This document shows, piece after piece, positions 45,927 to 57,604 of a stretch of DNA of 64,000 nucleotides (within the stretch, counting starts at the first letter, position 1; each line of letters opens with the position of its first letter). The DNA is from Balaenoptera acutorostrata. Its lineage: Eukaryota > Chordata > Mammalia > Artiodactyla > Balaenopteridae. Location: contig NC_080069.1 in assembly GCF_949987535.1 (NCBI RefSeq), forward strand, positions 47,543,269 through 47,607,268, in the 5' to 3' direction. A program made the translations under genes and the position numbers. The notes under the pieces were generated by a model. The model did not search any database. It saw only the letters and a program-made list of their open reading frames with translations, and was not told where the DNA came from.

Positions 45927-48900
45927 TTAGATTCCATATATATGTGTTAGCATACGGTATTTGTTATTCTCATTCTGAATTACTTCACTCTGTATGACAG
46001 ACTCTAGGTCCATCCACCTCACTACAAATAACTCAATTTCATTTTTTTTAATGGCTAAGTAATAGTCCATTGTATATATGTGCCACATCTTCTTTATCCA
46101 TTCATCTGTCAGTGGACACTTAGGTTGCTTCCATGTCCTGGCTATTGTAAATAGAGCTGCAATGAACATTGTGACACATGACACTTTTTGAATTATGGTT
46201 TTCTCAGTGTATATGCCCAGTAGTGGTATTGCTGGGTTGTATGGTAGTTCTATTTTTAGTTTTTTAAGGAACCTCCATACTGTTCTCCATAGTGGCTGTA
46301 TCAAGTTACATGCCCACCAAAAAGTGCAAGAGGGTTCCCTTTTCTCCACATGCTCTTTGGCATTTATTGTTTGTAGACTTTTTGATGATGGCTATTCTGA
46401 CTGGTATGAGGTGATACCTCATTGTGGTTTTGATTTGCATTTCTCTAATGATTAGTGATGTTGAGCATCCTTTCATGTGTTTGTTGGCAATCTGTATATC
46501 TTCTTTGGAGAAATGTCTGTTTAGGTCTTCTGCCCATTTTTTTTTTCTTTTTTGGCTGTGTTGGGTCTTCGTTTCTGTGCGAGGGCTTTCTCTAGTTGTG
46601 GCAAGCGGGGGCCACTCTTCATCGCGGTGCATGGGCCTCTCACTATCGCGGCCTCTCTTGTTGCGGAGCACAGGCTCCAGATGCGCAGGCTCAGTAATTG
46701 TGGCTCACGGGCCTAGTTGCTCCATGGCATGTGGGATCTTCCCAGACCAGGGCTCGAACCTGTGTCCCCGCATTGGCAGGCAGATTCTCAACCACTGTGC
46801 CACCAGGGAAGCCCTTCTGCCCATTTTTGGATTGGCTTGTTTGTTTTTTTGATATTGAGCTGCATGAGCTGCTTGTATATTTTAGAGATTAATCCTTTGT
46901 CAGTTGCTTCGTTTGCAAATATTTTCTCCCATTCTGAGGGTTGTCTTTTGGTCTTGTTTATGGTTTCCTTTGCTGTGCAAAAGCTTTTAAGTTTCATTAG
47001 GTCCCATTTGTTTATTTTTGTTTTTATTTCCGTTTCTCTAGGAGGTGGGTCAAAAAGGATCTTGCTGTGATTTATGTCATAGAGTGATCTGCCTATGTTT
47101 TCCCCTAAGAGTTTGATAGTATCTGGCCTTACATTTAGGTCTTTAATCCATTTTGAGTTTATTTTTGTGTGTGGAGTTAGGGAGTGTTCAAATTTCATTC
47201 TTTTACATGTAGCTGTCCAGTTTTCCCAGCACCACTTATTGAAGAGGCTGTCTTTTCTCCATTGTATATTCATGCCTCCTTTATCGAAAATAAGGAGCCA
47301 TATGGACCATATGTGCGTGGATTTGTCTCTGGGCTTTCTATCCTGTTCCACTGATCTGTATTTTTGTTTTTGTGCCAGTACCGTACTGTCTTGATTACTG
47401 TAGCTTTGTAGTATGGTCTGAAGTCTGGGAGCCTGATTCCTACAGCTCCGTTTTTCTTTCTCAAGATTCCTTTGGCTATTCTGTGTCTTTTGTGTTACTG
47501 TACAAATTGTGCAATTTTTTGTTCTAGTTCTGTGAAAAATGCCATTGGTAGTTTGATAGGGATTGCATTGAATCTGTAGATTGCTTTGGGTAATAGAGTC
47601 ATTTTCACAATATTGATTCTGCCAATCCAAGAACATGGTATATCTCTCCATCTGTTGGTATCATCTTTAATATCTTTCATCAGTGTCTTATAATTTTCTG
47701 CATACAGGTCTTTTGTCTCCTTATGTAGGTTTATTCCTAGGTATTTTATTCTTTTTGTTGCAATGGTAAGTGGGAGTGTTTCCTTAATTTCTCTTTCAGA
47801 TTTTTTATCATTAGTGTATAGGAATGTAAGAGATTTCTGTGCATTAATTTTGTATCCTGCTACTTTACCAAATTCATTGATTAGCTCTGGTAGTTTTCTG
47901 GTAGCCTCTTTAGGATTCTCTATGTATAATATCATGTCATCTGCAAACAGTGACAGCTTTACTTTTTCTTTTCCGATTTGGATTCTTTTTGTTTCTTTTT
48001 CTTCCCTGATTGCTGTGGCTAAAACTTCCAAACCTATGTTGAATAATAGTGGTGAGAGTGGAAAACCTTGTGTTGTTCCTGATCTTAGTGGAAATGGTTT
48101 CAGTTTTTCACCATTGAGAACGATGTTGGCTGTGAGTTTGTTATATATGGTCTTTATTATGTTGAGGTTAGTTCCCTCTATGCCTACTTTCTAGAGGGTT
48201 TTTTTTTTATCATAAATGGGTGTTGAGTTTTGTCAAAAGCTTTTTCTGCATCTATTGAGGTGAGCATATGGTTTTTCTCCTCCAGTTTTTTAATATGGTT
48301 TATCAGATTGATTGATTTGCATATATTGAAGAATCCTTGCATTCCTGGGGTAAACCCCACTTGATCATGGTGTATGATCCTTTTGAAGTGCTGTTGGATT
48401 CTGTTTGCTAGTATTTTATTGAGAAGTTTTGCATCTATGTTCATCAGTGATATTCTCCTGTAGTTTTCTTTCTTTGTGATTTCTTTGGTTTTGGTATCAG
48501 GGTGATGGTGGCCTTGTAGAATGAGTTTGGGAGTGTTCCTCCCTCTGGTATATTTTGGAAGAGTTTGAGAAAGATAGGTGTTAGTTCTTCTCTGAATCTT
48601 TGATAGAATTCTCCTGTGAAGCCATCTGGTCCTGGGCTTTTGTTATTGGAAGATTTTTAATCATAGTCTCAATTTCAGTGCTTGTAATTGGTCTGTTTAT
48701 ATTTTCTGTTTCTTCCTGGTTCAGTCAGAAGGTTGTGCATTTCTAAGAATTTGCTCATTTCTTCCAGGTTGTCCTTTTTATTGGCATATAGTTGTTTGTA
48801 GTAGTCTCTCATGATCCATTGTATTTCTGCAGTGTCAGTTACTTCTCCTTTTTCATTTCTAATTTTATTGATTTGAGTCTTCTCCCTTTTTTTCTTGATG

Positions 48901-50026
48901 AGTCTGGCTAATGGTTTATCAATTTTGTTGATCTTCTCAAAGAACCAGCTTTTAGTTTTATTGATCTTTCCTATTGTTTCCTTCATTTCTTTTTCATTTA
49001 TTTCTGATCTGATCTTTATGATTTCTTTCCTTCTGCAAAGTTTGAGGTTTTTTGTTCTTCTTTCTCTAATTGCTTTAGGTGTAAAGTTAGGTTGTTTATT
49101 TGAGATGTTTCTTGTTTCTTGAGGAAGGATTATATTGGTATAAACTTCCCTCGTAGAACTGCTTGTGCTGCATCCCCTAGGTTTGCATCGTTATGTTTTC
49201 ATTGTCATTTGTTTAAGTATTTTTTTGATTTCCCCTGAGTTTTTCAGTGATCTCTTGCTTATTTAGTAGTATATTGTTTAGACTCAATGTGTTTGTATTT
49301 TTTACAAATTTTTTCCTGTAATTGATATCTAGTCTCATAGTGTTGTGTTCGGAAAAGGTACTTGATACGCTTTCAATTTTCTTAAATTTACCAAGGCTTG
49401 ATTTGTGACCGAGGATATGATCTATCCTGGAGAATATTCCATGAGCACTTGAGAGAAAGTGTATTCTGTAGTTTTTGGATGGAATGTCCTATAAGTATCA
49501 ATTAAGTCTATCTTGTTTAATGTGTCATTTAAAGCTTGTGTTTCCTTATATATTTTCATTTTGGATGATTTGTCCATTGGTGAAAGTGGGGTGTTAAAGT
49601 CCCCTGCTATGATTGCGTTACTGTCGATTTCCCCTTTTATGGCTGTTAGCATTTGCCTTATGTATTGAGGTGCTCCTATGTTGGGTGCATAAATATTTAC
49701 AATTGTTATATCTTCTTCTTGGATTGATCCCTTGATCATTATGTAGTGTCCTTCTTTGTCTCTTGTAATAGTCTTTATTTTAAGGTCTATTTTGTCTGAT
49801 ATGAGAATTGCTACTCCAGCTTTCTTTTGATTTCCATTTGCATGGAATATCTTTTTCCACCCCTCACTTTCAGTCTGTATGTGTCCCTAGATCTGAAGTT
49901 GGTCTCTTATAGACAGCATATATACAGATCTTGTTTTTGTATCCATTCAGCCAGTCTGTCTCTTTTGGTTGGAGCATTTAATCCATTTACATTTAAGGTA
50001 GTTATCGATATGTATGTTCCTATTAC
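45927..50026 (-). pseudogene. L1 ORF2 remnant, interrupted by a SINE
   Basis: Order on the minus strand: endonuclease domain (GDFN within 49,422-49,739, reading IIAGDFNTPL), reverse transcriptase (48,444-47,495, with FADD at 47,936-47,947), then the C-terminal part up to a stop at 45,927. Frames are broken at several points. The frame ending at 46,788 runs from ORF2 (QKWAEG) into the SINE head (LPWWHSG), marking the SINE insertion point. As in the chimera, the expected ATG start reads ACG. Confidence 0.9.
46542..46814 (-). mobile_element. CHR-type SINE nested in L1 ORF2
   Basis: Antisense copy with target duplication TTCTGCCCATTTT (46,528-46,540 and 46,815-46,827). The L1 sequence continues across it without loss. 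Single copy of the 24-bp unit. The left tail is short: only a poly-T and one C before 'ttttggctgtg', without the usual ATTT run. The nesting proves that the SINE is younger than the L1. Confidence 0.95.
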
Positions 50027-50050
50027 CGTGTTTTAATTGTTTTGAGTTTG

Positions 50051-50967
50051 TTACTGTAGGTCTTTTCCTTCTCGTGTGTTACCTGCCTAGAGAAGTTCCT
50101 TTAGAATTTGTTGTAGAGCTGGTTTGGTGGTGCTGAATTCTCTTACCTTTTGCTTGTTTGTAAAGGTTTTACTTTCTCCGTCAAATCTGAATGAGATCCT
50201 TGTTGTAATCTTGGTTGTAGTTTTTTCCCTTTCATCACTTTAAATATGTCCTGCCACTCCCTCCTGGCTTGCAGAGATTCTGCTGAAAGATCAGCTGTTA
50301 ACCTTATGGAGATTCCCCTTTATGTTATTTGTTGTTTTTCCCTTGCTGCTTTTAATATTTTTTCTTTGTATTTAATTTTTGATAGCTTGATTAATATGTG
50401 TTGTGGTATGTTTCTCTTTGCATTTATCCTGTATGGGACTCTCTGTGCTTCCTGGACTTGACTAATTCCTTTCCCATATTAAGGCAGTTTTCAACTATAA
50501 TCTCCTCAAATATTTTCTCAGTCCCTTTCTTTTTCTCTTCTTCTTCTGGGACCCCTATAATTCGAATGTTGGTGCCTTTAATGTTGTCCCAGAGGTCTCT
50601 GAGACTGTCCTCAATTCTTTTCATTCTTTTTTCTTTATTCTGCTCTGCGGTAGTTATTTCCAGTATTTTATCTTCCAGATCACTTATCAATTCTTCTGGC
50701 TCATGATTCTGTTATTGATTACTTCTAGAGAATTTTTAATTTCATTTATTGTGTTGTTCATCACTGTTTGTTTGCTCTGTAGTTCTTCTAGTTCCTTGTT
50801 AAACATTTCTTGACTATCTCCATTCTCTTTCCCAGATTTTGGATCATCTTTACTATCATTACTCTGAATTCTTTTTCAGGTCGACTTCCTATTTCCTCTT
50901 CATTTGTTTGGTCTGGTGGGTTTTTGCCTTGCTCCTTCATCTGCTGTGTGTTTCTCTGTCTTCTCAT
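50051..50967 (-). pseudogene. L1 ORF1 remnant
   Basis: The ATG at 50,965-50,967 (minus) starts MRRQRNTQQMKEQGKNPP, followed by a lysine/glutamate-rich coiled coil, the RRM segment (50,690-50,424, with IRIIGVPEEE), and a C-terminal domain ending at a TAA at 50,051-50,053. Frameshifts break it, for example between the coiled coil and RRM near 50,700. The start is supported by the L1 layout and by the stop-to-ORF2 spacing. Confidence 0.82.
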
Positions 50968-53151
50968 TTTGCTTAACTTACTGTGTTTGGGGTCTCCTTT
51001 TCATAGGCAGCAAGTTCGCAGTTCCCGTTGTTTTTGGTGTCTGCCCCCAGTGGCTAATGTTGTTTCAGTGGGTTGTGTATACTTCCTGGTGGAGGGGACT
51101 GGTGCCTGTTTTCTGGTGGATGAGGCTGAATCTTGTCTTTCTGGTGGCCAGCACCATGTCTGGTGGTGTGATTTGAGGTGTCTGACCTTATTATGATTTT
51201 AGGCAGCCTCTCTACTAATGGGTGGGTTTATGTTCCTCTCTTGGTAGTTGTTTGGCATCGGGTGTCCAGCACTGTAGCTTGCTGGTCATTGAGTGGAACT
51301 GGGTCATAGCATTGAGATGGAGATCTCTGGGAGGGCTTTTGCTGTTTCATATTACGTGGAGCTGGGAGGTTTCTGATGGACCAATGTCCTGAACTCAGCA
51401 TTCCCACCTCAGAGGCACAGGCCTGATACCTGGCCGGAGCACCAAGCGCCTGTCAGCCACATGGCTCAGAAGAAAAGGAAGGGAAGGAGGGAGTGTGGGA
51501 GGGAGGGAGGAAGGAATTAAAATAAAGTTATTAAAATAAAAAAATTTTAAAAATTATTAAAAATTAAAAAATTAAAAAGTAATAAGAAAAAGAAAGAAGG
51601 GAGCAACCAAACCAAAAAACAAATCCACCAATGATAACAAACACTAAAAAGTATACCAAAAAAAAAAAAAAAAAAGGACAGACAGAACCCTAGGACAAAA
51701 ACCCTGTAAAAGCAAAGGTCTACAGACAAAATCACACAAAGAAGCATACACATACACACTCACAAAAAGAGAAAAAGGAAAATATATATATATATTTAAA
51801 TGAAAAATAAAAAAGGAAGAGAGCAACCAAATCAATAAACAAATCTACCAATGATAATGAACTCTAAATACTAAACTAAGATAAACATAAAGCCGGAAGC
51901 AAATTAGATGCTGAAAGCAAACCCCAAGTCTACAGTTGCTCCCAGAGTCCCCTGCCTCACTTTTGGGATAATTCATCGTCTATTCAGGTATTTCAGAAAT
52001 GCAGGGTACATGAAGTTGATTGTGGAGATTTAATCCGCTGCTCCTGAGGCTGCTGGGAGAAATTTCCATTTCTCTTCTTTGTTCGCACAGCTCCTAGGGT
52101 TCAGCTTTGGATTTGGCTCTGCCTGTGCGTGCAGGTCGCCTGAGGGTGTCTATTCTTCGCTCTGACAGGACGGGGTTAAAGGAGCAGCTGATTAGGCTGT
52201 GGCTCACTCTGGTCGGGGGGAGGGAGGGGTACGGAATGCGGAATGCGAGGTGAGCCTGTGGCGGCAGAGGCTGGCATGACGTTCCAACAGCCTGATGTGT
52301 GCCATATGTTCTCCTGGGGATGTTGTCCCTGGATCACGGGACCCTGGCAGTGGCGGGCTGCACAGGCTCCCAGGAGGGGAGGTGTAGATAGTGTCCTGTG
52401 CTTGCACAAAGTCTTCTTGGTGGCTGCAACAGCAGCGTTAGCGTTTCATGCCCGTCTCTGGGGTCCACGCTGGTAGCCGCGGCTCGCGCCCGTCTCTACA
52501 GCTTTTAGGCGGTGCTCTGAATCCCCCCTCCTCGCGCATCCCGAAACAACAGTCTCTTGCCTCTTAGGCAGTTCCAGACTTTTCCCCGGTTTCCCTCCTG
52601 GCTAGCTGTGGTGCAGTAGCCCCCTTCAGGCTGTGTTCACGCCGCCAACCCCAGTCCTCTCCCTGGGATCCGACCGAAGCCCGAGCCTCAGCTCCCAGCC
52701 CCCGCCCGCCCCGGCAGGTGAGCAGACAAGCCTCTCGGGCTGGTGAGTGCTGGTCGGCACCGATCCTCTGTGCGGGAATCTCTCCACTTTGCCCTCTGCA
52801 CCCCTGTGGCTGCGCTCTCCTCCGTGGCTCCGAAGCTTCCCCTCCCCACCATCCCCCCATCTCCGCCAGTGAAGGGGCTTCCTAGTGTGTGGAAACCTTT
52901 CCTCCTTCACGGCTCCCTTCCACTGGTGCAGGTCCTGTCCCTGTTCTTTTGTCTCTGTTTTTTCTTTTTTCTTTTGCCCTACCCAGGTACGTGGGGAGTT
53001 TCTTGCCTTTTGGGAGGTCTGAGGTCTTCTGCCCAGCATTCAGTAGGTGTTCTGTAGGAGTTGTTCCACATGTAGATGTATTTCTGATGTATTTGTCTGG
53101 AGGAGGCTGATCTGCACTCCTTGCTCCTCCGCCATCTTGAAGGTCTCCCTC
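50968..53151 (-). promoter_or_regulatory. L1 5' UTR and internal promoter region
   Basis: About 2.2 kb. The first part (52,100-53,151) is GC- and CpG-rich. Close to the 5' end the minus strand reads CTTCAAGATGGCGGAGG (53,127-53,143), matching the YY1 site that positions L1 transcription. The inner part (51,470-51,900) is A-rich on the plus strand and contains a roughly 55-bp unit twice (51,597-51,652 and 51,819-51,873). The several open frames here (for example 52,564-53,057 on both strands) are products of GC-rich composition. Confidence 0.8.
51658..51676. repeat. Poly-A run in the L1 5' UTR
   Basis: About 19 consecutive A on the plus strand between the two repeated units. Confidence 0.85.
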
Positions 53152-54590
53152 AGATTTGAGTATCTTGATGCCTAGTGGTTAGGGTCTTGGCTTCCTATTA
53201 AAGGTAGAATAATAAAAATATTACAGTTTGAAATAACTTCAGAATCGATTATAAACTCTTTCTCAAGGCATCTCTTCCATAAAACCCCTTGCTGTGTTTT
53301 CCAAATTGTATTCACAGATTAATAGTCCTGAGAAAATTGCCTTGAAAAAAGAGTTTCATAGTGTGGGCAACTCTGCATACAATCTTCTACTCTTGAAGAG
53401 GAGAACAGGATATTCACAATAAATATTCTGGAATTCTCTGTAATAAAATGTTTCATAAAACTTATCAGATTAGAATACTTTGTGTAACACTAATTGATAT
53501 CTGTTTTGAGAAATTATGTCTTACTGAAAGGAAATTGAGCTAAAGAAGTCTATTCCACCATGAGATAGTTCTTGTTAGAATATTATTCTTTAAGACAAAA
53601 TATACCTTATAACTTCTGTCTACCCATGTTGTGTCTTCTGGAGTAGTAGGAAAAAACTGCTTTGGACATAAATACTCTACGCCCACTTATTCTTCCTGTG
53701 TCTTCCCTTAACAGGACAGCTTCCTCATGTCATATGGTATATATGCTCCTTACCATTCTGGTTTCTAATTTCTAAGCTTAAGTAAATTCTTCTTAGACTA
53801 TCTACTCACCACTGAATGCAATACTCTAAATGTAGTGTGGCAATAATTAAGAACATTGAACAGTGGAACTTTCTGCCTCTGGTAATGATTACAAATCTGA
53901 TGCTATAAAAAGTTATATTACCCTTTTGGTTTACATTTAATTTATCATTAAAAGAAAAAAACCCTCCATGTCTTTATTTTATATGTAAGTTATTATAAGG
54001 CCAGATTTTGCACATAATATAATTGTGCTTCCATTCTTGCAACTAAATATAGAACTTTACATCTATCCGTGTACTGTTTACTTTCTTTTGGTTTCTACTC
54101 ATTATTACTAGTTGTCAGTATGAATTGGAATCCTGATTTTGAAATCGAGTAGCTCTCTTTCATAGCTTTCCACTAATCAGATAAGAGCTATTCATTAGGT
54201 TGAAATGGAAACAGCAGTATTACTTGCATACAATTGCTAACATTTCATTGAAATGTGATATTATTCAACTTGCATTCATTCTCATTGAACATAGGAAAGA
54301 AATATGTCAAATGCTTTGTTGCAATTGAGACATACTTATATCAACATCATAAGCCTGCTCTAACAATCTAATAACAGTATAAAGTAAGGAGGTTTGTGTT
54401 GTTGTTGTTTTCAGCGATTCCTTATTGGTTTTTACTAGCGGTAATTTAAAAAAAAATTATCTACAAAATACATTGTTAATTATTTATTTTTAAAAGCCAT
54501 TATCTATCCCAAAATTAGCAGTTGATAAGTATCCCTTGTCTATTAATATATGTCTCCACCTCTCATATCTTCCATGATTTGTTGAATGTT
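53152..54590. other. AT-rich unique sequence, no gene seen
   Basis: No coding or repeat family recognised. Confidence 0.5.
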
Positions 54591-54596
54591 ACTAAT

Positions 54597-54690
54597 CTTT
54601 CCTCCTTTCTTCCTTCCTTCTCTTCCTTCCCTTCCTTTCCTTCCTCCCTTCTTCCCTTGCTCCCTCCCTCCCTTCCCTCCTTGCTTTTTT
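54597..54690. repeat. (TTCC)n-type polypyrimidine tract
   Basis: Nearly pure C/T on the plus strand with imperfect TTCC and TCCC units. The frame through it (54522-54728) codes mostly S, F, P and L and is not a gene. Confidence 0.9.
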
Positions 54691-54699
54691 CTTATTTGC

Positions 54700-55065
54700 A
54701 AGGTGTGAGCAGACTCTTGGAGACTTGAATTTATTTGCAGTGGTTAGTTAGGTAATTTGTTATGGTTTTTCCATCAGTATTATCAGGGAGAATAAAATAC
54801 TTAAAAACTTTGCTATTTTATGCTGTTTCACTTTGATGGAGAAATACAAAAGGAAAATAGAATTTTTAAAATTCATACTTTTCTTTGTCCTATATTAATG
54901 TTATTCTATCTTGCCCTAAGCAATATTCTTATGCTAGAAATAGCTATTAAAGCCTCCTGTTTGCTCTCTGTAGCAACCTTCAGAAAGCTGAGTTCATTTT
55001 GGGCTTATATTTCTTAGGGCTATCACTAAATATTTGTGTCACTCTATTTTTCCTTGAGATGTATC
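54700..55065. other. Unique sequence, no gene seen
   Basis: The frame 54820-55017 has no recognisable domain. Confidence 0.5.
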
Positions 55066-55082
55066 CCTTCCATATTTCTTTT

Positions 55083-55461
55083 ATTTATTTATTTATATAT
55101 ATATATTTTTAGTTTTTAAAATTAGTTAATTTTTTATTTTTGGCTGCGTTGGGTCTTCGTTGCTACACGTGGGCTTTCTTTAGTTGCGGCAAGTGGGGAC
55201 TATTCATTGCAGTGCGCGGGCTTCTCATTGCAGTGGCTTCTCTTTGTTGCAGAGCATGGGCTCTAGGCATGCGGGCTTCACTAGTTGTGGCACGTGGGTT
55301 CAGTAGTTGTGGCTCATGGGCTCTAGAGCACAGACTCAGTATTTGTGGCACACGGGCTTAGTTGCTCCATGGAAGGTGGGTTCTTTCTGGACCAGGGCTC
55401 GAACCCATGTCCCCCGCATTGGCAGGCAGATTCTTAACCACCGTGCCACCAGGGAAGTCCC
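55083..55461 (-). mobile_element. CHR-type SINE, long older subtype
   Basis: Antisense copy. The body has several repeated GTTGTGGC.CGTGGG-like units ('ctagttgtggcacgtgggtt', 'cagtagttgtggctcatggg'). The head 'gtgccaccagggaagtccct' is intact. Approximate target duplication CATATTTCTTT / CTATAATTCTTT. More diverged than the copies at 48 and 12,241. Confidence 0.92.
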
Positions 55462-55686
55462 TATAATTCTTTAAAGTAATGTTCATTAGCCCTTACATGT
55501 TTTAATTTAAATGCACCCTGTTTTTACTTTTACGTGACCTTGTGTAATAGAAATTGTACTTCCTATCTCTCATGAGTTCTTTGATTATGGAATCACTCAT
55601 ATCCCCTATTCTTTTATTTGTAAATAAGGTTTTCTAACATGTAGGGCAGCTGTCTTTTTCTAATTAAAAACCTTAAGATTGTGTGT

Positions 55687-55722
55687 ATACACACACACAC
55701 ACACACACATACACATACATAT
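55687..55722. repeat. (CA)n microsatellite
   Basis: About 13 CA units, then CATA-rich sequence. Confidence 0.9.
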
Positions 55723-56004
55723 ATGTAAATCTACCTGTTCTTAAAATTGTAATAATATTTATGTCATAAACTGCTCCTCTCTTGTTGAACCAAATTATGT
55801 TGAGACCAGCAGTCATCCTCATACAGTTTAAAATTTCAGTCGGGGAGATAAATCCTAGGATTTTCACAGTTTAATAGAATACTTCTAAGAATATGTTTCA
55901 TAGTTCATGTCCTCTTTGATTTCTTTCTTATCTGTTCAGTATCAGGAATGGAATTGTCCATATTCTTCACCTGCAGTCTGTCACTGCTATTTCACTTTTA
56001 GTCT

Positions 56005-57600
56005 TTTTTTTTCTTGAGATATATTTGACATATTGTATAAGTTTAGGGTGTACAATGTGATAATTTGATATATGTATATAATGTGAGATGATTACCACAA
56101 GAATGTTAGTTAACATATCTGTCACCTCACAGATGTGTGTGTGTGTGTGTGTAGAGAAATTTTAAGATCTATTCTTTTAGCAACTTTCAAGTATATAGTA
56201 CAATCTCATTAACTACAGTCACCATGCTGTACATTAGATCCCTAGAACTTATTTAAATCTTTTACTCTTTGAACACCGTTCCCCTGTCCCCACCCCTCTC
56301 ATTGCTGTCAACCACCATTCTACTTTCTGTTTCTATAAATTCTGTTTTTTAGATTCCACATATAATGAGATTGTATAGTATTTATCTTTCTCTGTATGAC
56401 ATATTTCCCTTACATAATACTCACAAGGTCCATCCATGTTGTTGCAAATGGATGGATTTCTTTCTTTTTTTATAGCTGGATAGTATTCCACTATAAATGT
56501 GAAAATATACCATGTTTTCTTTATCCATTAATCTATCAGTGGACACTTAGGTTGTTTCCTTGTCTTGACTATCATAAATAATGCCACAATGAACAGATAT
56601 CTCTTTGAGATAGTGATTTTATTTCCTTTGGATATATATCCAGAACCAGGATTGCTTGATTATATGGTAGTTCTATTTTTAATGTTTTTGAGGAACCTCC
56701 ATACTATTTTCCATAGTTGCTGTACCACAGGGAACACGTTTCCTTTTTTTACATCCTTGCCAACACTTATCTCTTGTCATTTTGATAATAGACATCCTAA
56801 AAGGTTTGAGATGATATCTCATTGTGGTTTTGGTTTTCATCTTCCTTATGATAGGGATGTTGAACATCTTTTTATGTACCTGTTTCATTTGTATATCTTC
56901 TTTGGAAAAATGTCTATTCAAGTCCTTTGCCCATTTTTAATTAGGTGGTGATGATGATGATGATGATTTTAGCTGTTGAGTTGTATGAGTTCCTTATATA
57001 TTCTGGATATTAACCCCTTATCAGATTCATGGTTTGCAAATATTTCTCCCATTCAGTAGATTGTCTGTTCATTGTATTTTTTTTTCTGTACAGATGCAGT
57101 TTAGTTTAATGTAGCTCCAATTTAAAAAAAAAATTTATTGGAGTATAGTTGCTTTACAATGCTGTGTTAGATTCTACTGTACAGCAAAGTGAATCAGCTA
57201 TATGTGTACATATATCCCCTCTTCTTTGGATTTCCTTTCCATTTAGATCACCACAGAGCACTAAGTAGAGTTCCCTGTGCTATATAGTAGGTTCTCATTA
57301 GTTATCCATTTTATACATAGTCCAGTTGTTTCCTTCTGCTTTTGTTGCCTGTGCTTTTTGGTATCATGTCCAAAAATTATTATCAAGACCAGTGTCCAGT
57401 AGCTTTCTCCTATGTTTTCTTGTAGCAGTTTATGGTTTCTCGTCTTACAGTTAAGTCTTTAATCCATTTCAGGTTAATTTTTGTGAGTGGTGTAAGATTA
57501 GAGTCCAGTTTCATTCTTTTGCATGTGAGTATCCAGTTTTCCCACCACCCCAATTATTAAAGAGACTATCTTTACCCCATTGAGTATTCTTGGCAAATTT
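56005..57600 (-). mobile_element. Old L1 3' half, antisense, with nested L1 fragment
   Basis: Starts with an L1M-type 3' UTR on the left ('cttgagatatatttgacata', 'ggtgtacaatgtgataattt', 'agtcaccatgctgtacatta'). It then runs into the ORF2 C-terminal region ('ctatcagtggacacttaggt', 'gatgttgaacatctttttat', 'ttgtcttttgataat'-like parts) up to about 57,600. A (GAT)n tract lies at about 56,946-56,966. Heavily decayed. A younger L1 3' fragment interrupts it at 57,124-57,320. Confidence 0.8.
57124..57320 (-). mobile_element. Short L1 3' UTR insertion nested in an older L1
   Basis: 'ttattggagtatagttgctt', 'gtgaatcagctatatgtgta' and 'gttccctgtgctatatagta' match the antisense 3' UTR of the window's younger L1s. 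It is bounded by TCCAATTT on the left and TCCAGTTGTTT on the right, a plausible target duplication, and the older L1 resumes on the far side. The tail on the element strand after AATAAA is T-rich rather than A-rich, which is unusual. Confidence 0.75.
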
Positions 57601-57604
57601 AATT

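Larger units (their letters stand above)
45559..53151 (-). mobile_element. Structurally full-length but inactive L1
   Basis: On the minus strand: a 5' end near 53,151 with a YY1-type motif, about 2.2 kb of 5' UTR, ORF1 (50,967-50,051), ORF2 (about 50,026-45,927), a 3' UTR and a tail (poly-T at 45,559-45,566 on the plus strand). A CHR SINE interrupts ORF2 at 46,542-46,814. Flanks share an imperfect duplication, ATATCTGAGTTTTG at the left and AGATTTGAGTATCTTG at the right. Both frames carry stops and frameshifts. It is closely related to the L1 part of the U6-L1 chimera, in the same orientation. Confidence 0.92.

Noticed and set aside
46788..47651. 287-codon minus-strand frame, the longest in the window
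   Set aside because: L1 ORF2 fragment made of frame-shifted pieces, ending in SINE sequence; not a host gene.
52100..53110. CpG island with long frames on both strands suggesting a gene promoter and first exon
   Set aside because: It is the 5' UTR of the minus-strand L1; composition and the terminal AAGATGGCGG motif explain it.
54522..54728. Serine/proline/leucine-rich frame
   Set aside because: Low-complexity translation of a polypyrimidine simple repeat.
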